A stretch of 56,434 nt of DNA, from contig CAZWLL010000008.1 in NCBI GenBank assembly GCA_964634795.1, positions 1-56,434 of the forward strand, read 5' to 3'. Below the pieces are notes generated by a model that worked only from the letters and a program-made list of their open reading frames with translations, was not told the origin of the DNA and did not search any database. Positions 44,584-51,928 of the stretch are shown here, in pieces. How positions within the stretch are numbered: position 1 is the stretch's first letter; each line of letters begins with the position of its first letter. A program made the translations under genes and the position numbers. This DNA comes from UMGS1696 sp964634795. GTDB taxonomy: Bacteria; Bacillota; Clostridia; Oscillospirales; CAG-272.

Positions 44584-46299
44584 TTATATTTTTTCAGGTG
44601 TCTTTAAACAAATCAGATGCAATGCCGTACCAAGCACATTTTTAGCAGCCTTCGTAACTCTTACTCTGAATTCACGAGCGTCCTTATCATCGGCTGTAAC
44701 AATCGGGCAATCACGATAGAAATGATTGAATGCCGTACAAACATCGATTATATAGCGTGTTATATCCGACGGCTCATACTCATTAATGGCATTTTGAACC
44801 TTTTCGGGGAACATTGACAATGTCTTGAGTAATTCTGCCTCACTCTTGTGAGTCAGACATCCGCCACTGCCCTTAATTCCCGCTTCGTCGGCTTTCGCAA
44901 GGATACTGCATGTTCTTGCGTATGTGTACTGTGCGTAAGGTCCGGTGTTGCCTTCAAAGCTGAGTGCCTGGTCAAGAGTGAAGTTGATGTCTTTAATTCT
45001 GCTGTTGTAGAGATAGTTGAATACTATGGCTCCGACTCCGACAGCCTCTGCCACATCATCTTTGTTCTCAAGATCGGGATTTTTCTCATTCATAATCTCG
45101 CTGATTTTTTCAACGGACTGGCTGAATAATTCCTTAAGAAGTACAACGTTTCCTGTTCTTGTGGAAAGCTTAGCACCGTCGACCGAAACCGTACCGTACG
45201 GAACGTGAACAAGCTTATTGTACCAATCATATCCCATAAGCTCAATTACCTTAAACCATTGCGCAAAATGCAGGCTTTGTGCAGATGATGTTACATATAT
45301 GCATTTATCAAAATCATAAGTCTGCTTACGATATACGGCAGCGGCAATGTCACGTGCGGGATAAATAGTAGATCCGTCTTTTTTCAGAATCAGACAAGGC
45401 GGCATGTTATATTCGGAGAGATCGACTATGGACGCACCGTCATCAAGCTTAAGAAGTCCTTTTTCACGGAGAACTTCAACCTGCGCCTGTACCTTATCCA
45501 TATAGAACGATTCGCCCTTGTATGAATCGAAAGTAATGCCGAGCTGTTTATATGTCTTTTCATATTCCTGCATCGACACCTTAACAAACCACTTCCAAAG
45601 CTCTAAGTTTTCGGAATCCCCTTCTTCGAGCTTATGAAATTCACTTCTTGCTTCGTCATTAAGCGTAGGATCCTTTTCGGCTTCCTCGTGGAATTTAACG
45701 TATATTTTTACGAGCTCGTCGATTCCGCCTTTTTCAATCGTCTCACGATCTCCCCATTTTCTGTAAGCAACAATCTGCTTTCCGAACTGAGTTCCCCAGT
45801 CGCCTAAATGGTTTATGCCTACGCAATTATAGCCTGCAAATTCATGGATTAACTTGAGTGAATGACCGATAACGGTTGTTCCGAGATGTCCGATATGGAA
45901 CGGTTTGCATATGTTCGGTGAAGAATAGTCGAGAACGACTGTTTTGCCTTCTCCCTCATTTGACGATCCGTATTTCTCACCTTTTTCTTCTATCTCGTTA
46001 AGCACATGATCGACAAGATATTCAGGCGATATTTTAAAATTCAGGTAGCCGCCTGCCGCAGCCGCAGACCCTATGCCGAAATCTCCTATAATCTCTGCAA
46101 GTGAAGCTGCTATCTTAGGAGGAGCGTTTCTCAATATCTTCGAAAGTCTGAAGCACGGGAAAGCAATGTCACCCATAGCGGAATCTGGAGGATATTCTAA
46201 CATGGTAAGTATATCTTCAGGTGTAAGACATACGTCAGTTGACAATTTCTGCGCTGCCTCTGCTATTTTTTCGGCGGCACATATTTTAAAATATTGCAT
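44584..46299 (-). CDS. argS: Arginyl-tRNA synthetase
   Basis: This class I synthetase of 571 residues charges tRNA(Arg). SSPNICKPFHIGHLGTT holds the HIGH motif. NHLGDWGTQFGKQI, MPPCLILKKDGSTIYPARDI, and KLSTRTGNVVLLKELF, which replaces KMSKS, are typical of ArgS. The C-terminus ends LICLKTPEKI, the expected anticodon-binding end. It lies 18 bp after prs, probably co-transcribed with it and yebC. Confidence 0.96.
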   Translation of the reverse strand: MQYFKICAAEKIAEAAQKLSTDVCLTPEDILTMLEYPPDSAMGDIAFPCFRLSKILRNAPPKIAASLAEIIGDFGIGSAAAAGGYLNFKISPEYLVDHVLNEIEEKGEKYGSSNEGEGKTVVLDYSSPNICKPFHIGHLGTTVIGHSLKLIHEFAGYNCVGINHLGDWGTQFGKQIVAYRKWGDRETIEKGGIDELVKIYVKFHEEAEKDPTLNDEARSEFHKLEEGDSENLELWKWFVKVSMQEYEKTYKQLGITFDSYKGESFYMDKVQAQVEVLREKGLLKLDDGASIVDLSEYNMPPCLILKKDGSTIYPARDIAAAVYRKQTYDFDKCIYVTSSAQSLHFAQWFKVIELMGYDWYNKLVHVPYGTVSVDGAKLSTRTGNVVLLKELFSQSVEKISEIMNEKNPDLENKDDVAEAVGVGAIVFNYLYNSRIKDINFTLDQALSFEGNTGPYAQYTYARTCSILAKADEAGIKGSGGCLTHKSEAELLKTLSMFPEKVQNAINEYEPSDITRYIIDVCTAFNHFYRDCPIVTADDKDAREFRVRVTKAAKNVLGTALHLICLKTPEKI

Positions 46300-46317
46300 A
46301 TTTTCTCCGAATATTAA

Positions 46318-47457
46318 TTAAAGTTCTATTTTTTGCTGACGCTGATTTTTTTGGTTCTGCTCTTCGAGGATAGTGTGTATCTTCTTAGCGGGATTCAAAA
46401 GTGTGCTGATGGAACGGTCACGATTAAGAGTATCGATTATGAGCGCAACATATTTGCACATATTAACCTCTGAATACCATTCCTTCTTAAGGAGTTCTTC
46501 GGGATGATAAATAAGGTTTGTGGTGAAGCACTTAGTAAACAAGCCTTCTTCATATGCTTTGTCGAATACTTCGAAACCGTTTGTAAACAAACCGAAGGTT
46601 ACAAAGAAGAAAATTCTCTTAGCACCTTTTCCCTTAAGCTGCTTAGCTACGTCGATAATAGAGTCACCGGAGGCAATCATGTCATCTACGATAATAGCGT
46701 CCTTGCCCTTAAGGTCGGAGCCGAGATATTCATGAGCCTCTATTGGGTTTTTACCGTCTACAACAACAGAATAATTACGTCTCTTGTAGAACATACCAAG
46801 CTCGATTCCCATAACGGATGCATAGTACATTGTACGCTTAATTGCTCCTTCATCGGGTGATATTATCATAATATCATCATGTGCAAAGGAAATATCCGGT
46901 ACATCTCTTACAATAGCCTTGAGCATCTGATATGTAGGCTTAATATTGTCAAAACCGGTTAAAGGAATAGCGTTGGAAACTCTTGTATCATGCGCATCAA
47001 AAGTAATAATATTAGTAACTCCCATGTTGGAAAGTTCCTGAAGGGCTATAGCACAGTCGAGGGATTCGCGAGATGAACGCTTATCCTGTCTGCCTTCATA
47101 AAGCATAGGCATAATAACGGTGATACGTCTTGCTTTACCCGCAATAGCTGCTATGATACGCTTTAAATCCTGAAAATGATCATCGGGGCTCATTGGAACT
47201 TCTCTTCCATACATACGATATGTTTCACCGTAATTGAAGCAGTCACATATAATAAATACATCATGACCTCTCATCGTGTTATGAAGCATACCTTTGGCTT
47301 CACCAGAACCGAAGCGCGGGCAGTCGGCTGTAGTGATGAACGTACTGTCATCATCGTGATTACGCCACTCACGAAGATAGTAATCGACTTGGCTTGTGAA
47401 CTTGTCACAACCTTTCATTCCGATAACCGAAAGCTCTCCGAATAAGCTGTCACTCAT
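46318..47457 (-). CDS. prs: Ribose-phosphate pyrophosphokinase (divergent, long form)
   Basis: PRPP synthetase supplies PRPP to the purine pathway and to phosphoribosyltransferases. The PRPP-binding loop DAIIVDDMIASGDSIID, the ATP-side MLYEGRQDKRSSRESLDC and FDAHDTRVSNAIP are present. At 379 residues it is longer than the common ~315-residue enzyme. The front part (RGHDVFIICDCFNYGETYRM) differs from classical Prs, and a ~40-residue Gln/Lys-rich tail follows. It belongs to a divergent Prs branch I have seen annotated in Clostridia. A TGGTATAAT extended -10 (47526-47531 region, minus strand) is the likely promoter. Confidence 0.88.
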   Translation of the reverse strand: MSDSLFGELSVIGMKGCDKFTSQVDYYLREWRNHDDDSTFITTADCPRFGSGEAKGMLHNTMRGHDVFIICDCFNYGETYRMYGREVPMSPDDHFQDLKRIIAAIAGKARRITVIMPMLYEGRQDKRSSRESLDCAIALQELSNMGVTNIITFDAHDTRVSNAIPLTGFDNIKPTYQMLKAIVRDVPDISFAHDDIMIISPDEGAIKRTMYYASVMGIELGMFYKRRNYSVVVDGKNPIEAHEYLGSDLKGKDAIIVDDMIASGDSIIDVAKQLKGKGAKRIFFFVTFGLFTNGFEVFDKAYEEGLFTKCFTTNLIYHPEELLKKEWYSEVNMCKYVALIIDTLNRDRSISTLLNPAKKIHTILEEQNQKNQRQQKIEL

Positions 47458-47525
47458 AAATTACCCCTCTGTAACAATATTATATTTTTAAAAAACAAGC
47501 AGAATTAACTGCATTCTCCTTTAGT

Positions 47526-47531
47526 ATTATA
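47526..47531 (-). promoter_or_regulatory. Extended -10 promoter element for prs-argS-yebC
   Basis: On the minus strand TGG-TATAAT forms an extended -10 box, with TTTAAA about 17 bp upstream as a poor -35. Confidence 0.5.
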
Positions 47532-47618
47532 CCATATTTTACTCAAATTTTAAACAACCGCAGTCAATTTTTGATTTGTGATTTCATATAGAATTATATA
47601 CAATAAATCAGCATGATT

Positions 47619-47672
47619 CCGCCAAATTTTACAATTGCTGTTTTCAGTGCCTTGATATGCCTTATTCGGCGG
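47619..47672 (-). other. Second long hairpin downstream of rpe
   Basis: CCGCC (47619-47623) pairs with GGCGG (47668-47672), with AAT/ATT continuing after one mismatch. It lies in the 345-bp space between prs and rpe, beyond the rpe terminator. No gene is apparent in this space. Confidence 0.4.
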
Positions 47673-47689
47673 AAAATAAAGCGAAAAAA

Positions 47690-47766
47690 CTCCGAACTGA
47701 CATTTATTCTTATAATTAAATATGCGTTTCCACGCACGCAATCATAAGAATAATCTCTGTTCGGAG
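47690..47766 (-). terminator. Unusually long bulged terminator hairpin of the ispD-ispF-rpe operon
   Basis: Three stacked stems are separated by internal loops: CTCCGAAC/GTTCGGAG outside, TTATTCTTAT/ATAAGAATAA in the middle and TGCGT/ACGCA at the tip. On the minus strand TTTTTT follows the outer stem. It is about 77 bases long and may also be the 3' end of a small RNA. Confidence 0.7.
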
Positions 47767-47802
47767 GCTCATCATATCTGTTTAATAATCAAGGTGCACT
47801 TT

Positions 47803-48477
47803 TTAATACTGGGATGTCTCGGCAATCAATGTGAGCTTATCGAGAGCTTTTTTCATGTCATCGGACTTAAACGAGGCTGTTCCGACAACGAAAACATTAG
47901 CGCCTGCTTTTGCGGAATCCGCAATAGTTAACTCGCCTATACCGCCGTCAACTTCTATTTCGCATTCCGGGTTGTTTATATTAAGGTACTCTCGTATTTC
48001 CTTAATTTTCGGAAGCATGGACGGCATAAACTTCTGTCCGCCGAATCCCGGCTCCACAGTCATTACCAGTATCATATCGCAATATTCGGCAAAACAAAAA
48101 GCATCGGATGCGGGATACATCGGCTTTAAGGATACCGCAGACTTCATGCCGAGACTGCGTATATATTTTAAAACCGCTATCAATTCATCTTTCGGCAAAA
48201 CATCGCTGTGTATCGTTACCGAAGACGCACCGGATTCATGTAAAACATCGATATATTTCTGCGGAGCTGCAGTCATCATATGAACATCGAGCGGTAAAGA
48301 AGTAATCGAATGTATTTTTTTAATTATATCGAAGCCGAAGCTTATATTAGGCACATAAACTCCGTCCATCACATCACAGTGCAGCATATCGCATCCCGCG
48401 GCTTCGGCACGCTTCACCTCATCTGCAAGATGCAGAAAATCACACGCCAACAGCGACGGAGACATTTTTATTTTCAT
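47803..48477 (-). CDS. rpe: Ribulose-phosphate 3-epimerase
   Basis: This 224-residue TIM-barrel enzyme interconverts ribulose 5-phosphate and xylulose 5-phosphate. MKIKMSPSLLACDFLHL, MLHCDVMDGVYVPNISFG, LPLDVHMMTAAP, VMTVEPGFGGQKF and IEVDGGIGELT are the ordered family motifs, including the catalytic Asp residues and metal-binding His. It follows ispF by 20 bp. Confidence 0.96.
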   Translation of the reverse strand: MKIKMSPSLLACDFLHLADEVKRAEAAGCDMLHCDVMDGVYVPNISFGFDIIKKIHSITSLPLDVHMMTAAPQKYIDVLHESGASSVTIHSDVLPKDELIAVLKYIRSLGMKSAVSLKPMYPASDAFCFAEYCDMILVMTVEPGFGGQKFMPSMLPKIKEIREYLNINNPECEIEVDGGIGELTIADSAKAGANVFVVGTASFKSDDMKKALDKLTLIAETSQY

Positions 48478-48497
48478 AGGTCAATTTTCCTTTTTGC

Positions 48498-48977
48498 TTA
48501 TAAATTATTTTCTTTAAGCAGGCAAACCGCATGTGCGGATATTCCCTCTCCGCGTCCCGTAAATCCCATTTTTTCCTCGGTTGTCGCCTTGATATTCACA
48601 CGTTCTGCAGGTACGGAAAGCACTGCGGCGATTTTTTCCCGCATTAATGTGATGTACGGGTTCAGCTTAGGCTTCTGCGCGATGACGGTCATATCCGCAT
48701 ATTCGATTTCAAAACCGTCCCTCGCTATTATTTCGGCTGTTTTTTTGAGCAGTATACTGCTGTCAATGTTTTTATACTCGTTGTCGTTATCCGGAAAATT
48801 AAAGCCTATATCACGCTCTCCCGCCGCACCGAGCAATGAATCAATCAGTGCGTGAATCAGCACATCTCCGTCAGAATGCGCAAGCAGTCCGAGTTCCGAT
48901 TCCACATGTACTCCGCCTATAATGAGGTCTTTGTTTTCACAAAACCTATGTGCATCATAACCGTGTCCGATTCTCAT
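48498..48977 (-). CDS. ispF: 2-C-methyl-D-erythritol 2,4-cyclodiphosphate synthase
   Basis: IspF performs the cyclisation step of the MEP isoprenoid pathway. The 159-residue protein has MRIGHGYDAHRF, GLLAHSDGDVLIHALIDSLL, GERDIGFNFPDND and the C-terminal KATTEEKMGFTGRGEGISAH. The zinc ligands in GYDAHR and the HSDGD region are intact. Its start overlaps the ispD stop by four bases (ATGA), the common ispD-ispF coupling. Confidence 0.97.
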   Translation of the reverse strand: MRIGHGYDAHRFCENKDLIIGGVHVESELGLLAHSDGDVLIHALIDSLLGAAGERDIGFNFPDNDNEYKNIDSSILLKKTAEIIARDGFEIEYADMTVIAQKPKLNPYITLMREKIAAVLSVPAERVNIKATTEEKMGFTGRGEGISAHAVCLLKENNL

Positions 48978-49726
48978 TCACTCACCTCTGTTTTTCTGTA
49001 CTCCAATATCGCTTTCGCTATGGCAATATCCTCGGGATAAGTTATTTTCATGTTTGTCTTGCCGCAGTCAACCAATCTTATCTTAAAGCCTAATCTCTCA
49101 CACAGCGCACAATCATCAGTAGCGGTAAAATTATCTCTCTTTGCCGTATACACAGCCGCACGATACATTTCGGACATGAATATCTGCGGGGTTTGTACGC
49201 TCCATACAGTATCGCGATCTATGGTTTCGGTTATACTGTTGCCGAGATTCACCTTTTTTAATGTATCGGTAGTCCGTGCGCCGCATGCCGCCGCTCCCAC
49301 AACATATGCTTCTATAAATGTTTTATCTATCATTTCCGACGTTACAAGACATCTTGCGGCGTCATGAATCGCAACAAACTCACATGCCGGATTTACCGCT
49401 TCAAATCCGAGTCTTGCCGAATCCTGTCGTGTATCTCCACCCGCAACTATACGTGTAACCTTTGTTATACCGTAGTCGGCGATTAAATTGCGGCATCCTT
49501 TAATATCGGCTTCTCTCGTCACCAATACAATTTCATCGGTTTCAGTGCTGTGTTCAAACGCCATAATACTTCTGATAAAAATCGGAATTCCGTCAAGCAA
49601 TACAAACTGCTTTGTTTGTTCGCTGTCGAATCTTTTTCCGTTTCCCGACGCAAGAATAACTGCCGAATTAAATTTTTTCTTTTTCTTCACCGAAAGTACT
49701 TTTACAAGATCGGATATTTCTCCCAT
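48974..49726 (-). CDS. ispD: 2-C-methyl-D-erythritol 4-phosphate cytidylyltransferase
   Basis: IspD attaches CMP to MEP. The core shows AVILASGNGKRFDSEQTKQF (the nucleotide-binding loop; common form is AAGxGxRM), VTREADI, AGGDTRQDSARLGFE and VAIHDAARCLVT. The enzyme starts with an extra ~18 residues (MGEISDLVKVLSVKKKKK), longer than usual, so the true start might be further in; however, no well-placed later start codon is seen before the core. It is first in the ispD-ispF-rpe operon. Confidence 0.93.
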   Translation of the reverse strand: MGEISDLVKVLSVKKKKKFNSAVILASGNGKRFDSEQTKQFVLLDGIPIFIRSIMAFEHSTETDEIVLVTREADIKGCRNLIADYGITKVTRIVAGGDTRQDSARLGFEAVNPACEFVAIHDAARCLVTSEMIDKTFIEAYVVGAAACGARTTDTLKKVNLGNSITETIDRDTVWSVQTPQIFMSEMYRAAVYTAKRDNFTATDDCALCERLGFKIRLVDCGKTNMKITYPEDIAIAKAILEYRKTEVSE

Positions 49727-49764
49727 TGGCTATCTACTCCATAATACTATGTCTTAACTCTTAA

Positions 49765-50245
49765 CCTAAAAAGCGGAGAATTTTCAGTCATGAAAATTCT
49801 CATGAGCGGGGTGGTTGCCTTCACTAATCTGCTATAGTATATCCCCGCTCAATTTTAAGCTTAAATAACGGAGAATTTTCAGTCATGAAAATTCTCGAGA
49901 GCGGGGTGGTTGCCTCCACTAATCAGCTATAGTATATCCCCGCTCAATTTTAAGCTTAAATAACGGAACTTGCACGTTTGCCGTATGGCAATTTTCGAAA
50001 CTCTTTGAGTTTCACATCTTTGATGTTTGAAAAAGAGCAAGTTCGAGGAGGCGGTGGTTATCTACATTACTCAGCCNNNNNNNNNNNNNNNNNNNNNNNN
50101 NNNNNNNNNNNNNNNNNNNNNNNNNNNNNNNNNNNNNNNNNNNNNNNNNNNNNNNNNNNNNNNNNNNNNNNNNNNNGATGTTTGAAAAAGAGCAAGTTCG
50201 AGGAGGCGGTGGTTATCTACATTACTCAGCCGAAAATTATCCGCC
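49765..50245 (-). repeat. Structured repeat array with two unit types, interrupted by gap
   Basis: Two units with a 95-bp period carry GAGCGGGG/CCCCGCTC around the 31-nt core and an 11-bp GTCA-loop hairpin. A third unit differs: its core stem is GGCGG/CCGCC. Its other stem is GAACTTGC (49966-49973) with GCAAGTTC (50037-50044), enclosing three hairpins (49978-49991, 49997-50013, 50014-50026). The array fills most of the divergent space between ispD and pepD. Confidence 0.88.
50077..50176. other. Assembly gap (100 N) with identical flanks
   Basis: The 55 bases before the gap (50022-50076) are repeated exactly after it (50177-50231). This looks like two contigs overlapping by a 55-base assembly word, so the doubled core may be an artefact. 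Confidence 0.85.
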
Positions 50246-50316
50246 GACATCATTATACCATAAACAGTGTGAAAAATAAATACACAGAAATAAATTTGCA
50301 TGTAACAATACTGTAC

Positions 50317-50345
50317 TTGATTCCGCGGCTTTTCGGTGGTATAAT
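50317..50345 (+). promoter_or_regulatory. Promoter of pepD
   Basis: TTGATT (50317-50322) and TATAAT (50340-50345) are separated by 17 bp, about 30 bases before the ATG. Confidence 0.75.
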
Positions 50346-50374
50346 TCAAAAAAAGATTACTCGGAGGATTTTAT

Positions 50375-51808
50375 ATGTTATACACAGACTTAGAACCTAA
50401 AAAGGTTTTTGAATATTTCAGAAAAATATCCGACATTCCGCGCGGATCGGGCAATGAAGCTGCAGCAGCCGAATATGTCCGCTCTACAGCAGAAGCCTTG
50501 GGACATGAGGCTTCAATAGACGCATCGGGCAACGTATTAGTAAGAGCTAAAGCGACACTGGGATACGAAAACCACAAGCCTATTATGCTTCAGGGACACC
50601 TTGATATGGTTTGTGAATCAAATCGCGGAGTACAGCATGATTTTCTTCGTGACCCGATTGAATTTATACTCAACGGTGACCTTTTAACTGCTAACGGCAC
50701 AACATTGGGAGCTGACGACGGCACTGCGGTTGCGATTATGCTCGCTGTACTTGATTCCGACCTTCCTCACCCGGAGCTCGAGTGCCTGTTCACCACAGAA
50801 GAAGAAACAGGTTTATCGGGTATGAGAGGATTCGACCCGTCAGTTCTTAAATCAACCCGCCTTCTTAACCTTGACTCCGAAGGGGAATATGAGGCTACGG
50901 TATCATGCGCAGGCGGCGTACGCTCGCATATTTTCTTCACAGCGGATAAAGAGGACGTTCCCGACAGCTATACTCGAATTTCAATTGAAATCAGCGGACT
51001 GTTCGGAGGTCACTCGGGTTCGGATATTAATCTCGGCAGAAAAGGTGCCGTTGCCGTTGCCGCAAGACTGCTCTATGCCGCATCCGCAGACAATGATGTA
51101 CGCATTTCCGAAATTATCGGCGGAAATCGTGACAATGCCATTCCGCGTGAGTGCCATGCGACAGCCGCAGTCAAGGATTACGATAAATTTATCTCCGCAT
51201 TGAATGCTGAAATCGAAAAAATCCGCCATGAGCTTGTCTCCGATGATAATGGCTTCGCTGTAACCGTCAAACCTGCCGATAACACCGTATTTATGTCAAA
51301 ACATCGTTCCGCCGAGCTTATTTCCCTTTTGAGAATTCTTCCGACGGGTGTGAGAGCGATGAGCAAAAATGTAGAGGGACTTGTCGAAACCTCATCCAAC
51401 CTCGCCGTTATCAGAAAATCGGAATGCGGATTCGAAATCGTTGTTTCGTCCCGTTCATCTGTTGAATCTAAGCTTGATGATATGCAGAATTTAATCGAAT
51501 GCGCCGCACTTCTTACGAATTCCGAAATCAAGCATACCGACAGATACCCCGGTTGGGATTATACGGAAAACTCGGAAATGCAGAAATTATATATTGATTC
51601 CGTAAAAAAAGTATTCGGAATAGATGCGAAAATCATCGGAATTCACGCAGGACTCGAATGCGGACTGCTTAAAGCAAAGAAAAACGATATGGACATGATA
51701 TCAATCGGTCCCGATGTAAGAAATCTGCACTCACCCGATGAAGTTCTTTCGGTTTCCTCACTCAGCAGGCTTTGGGATATAGTTGTTGAAATACTGAAAA
51801 ACGCATAA
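50375..51808 (+). CDS. pepD: Aminoacyl-histidine dipeptidase (M20 family)
   Basis: PepD is a cytosolic zinc dipeptidase that cleaves Xaa-His and other dipeptides. The 477 residues match the family. Metal and catalytic motifs are MLQGHLDMVCE, GTTLGADDGTAVA, LFTTEEETGLSGM and NLDSE, with a lid domain SGLFGGHSGSDINLGRKGA and a C-terminal GIHAGLECG carrying the last zinc His. GGAGGA lies six bases before the ATG. It is monocistronic. Confidence 0.95.
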   Translation: MLYTDLEPKKVFEYFRKISDIPRGSGNEAAAAEYVRSTAEALGHEASIDASGNVLVRAKATLGYENHKPIMLQGHLDMVCESNRGVQHDFLRDPIEFILNGDLLTANGTTLGADDGTAVAIMLAVLDSDLPHPELECLFTTEEETGLSGMRGFDPSVLKSTRLLNLDSEGEYEATVSCAGGVRSHIFFTADKEDVPDSYTRISIEISGLFGGHSGSDINLGRKGAVAVAARLLYAASADNDVRISEIIGGNRDNAIPRECHATAAVKDYDKFISALNAEIEKIRHELVSDDNGFAVTVKPADNTVFMSKHRSAELISLLRILPTGVRAMSKNVEGLVETSSNLAVIRKSECGFEIVVSSRSSVESKLDDMQNLIECAALLTNSEIKHTDRYPGWDYTENSEMQKLYIDSVKKVFGIDAKIIGIHAGLECGLLKAKKNDMDMISIGPDVRNLHSPDEVLSVSSLSRLWDIVVEILKNA

Positions 51809-51860
51809 CGTCCTGTTATACTGCCGCTATTGCTCCAGTTTTCTATAAGTTCAAGCATAA

Positions 51861-51928
51861 CAAAATAAGGCGCTCTTAAAGATATATACCCACGTGGGAA
51901 TATCTTAAAAGCGCCTTATTTTTATTTT
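51861..51928. terminator. Bidirectional terminator between convergent genes
   Basis: AAAATAAGGCGCT and TTAAAGATAT pair with ATATCTTAA and AGCGCCTTATTTT. It serves pepD and the beta-helix lipoprotein gene, overlapping the latter's stop by a few bases. Confidence 0.9.

Noticed and set aside
49966..50044. Cloverleaf-like fold that could be a tRNA gene
   Set aside because: It has an 8-bp closing stem and three hairpins, but no T-loop, D-loop or proper anticodon-loop residues. It matches the repeat family module seen elsewhere on the opposite strand.
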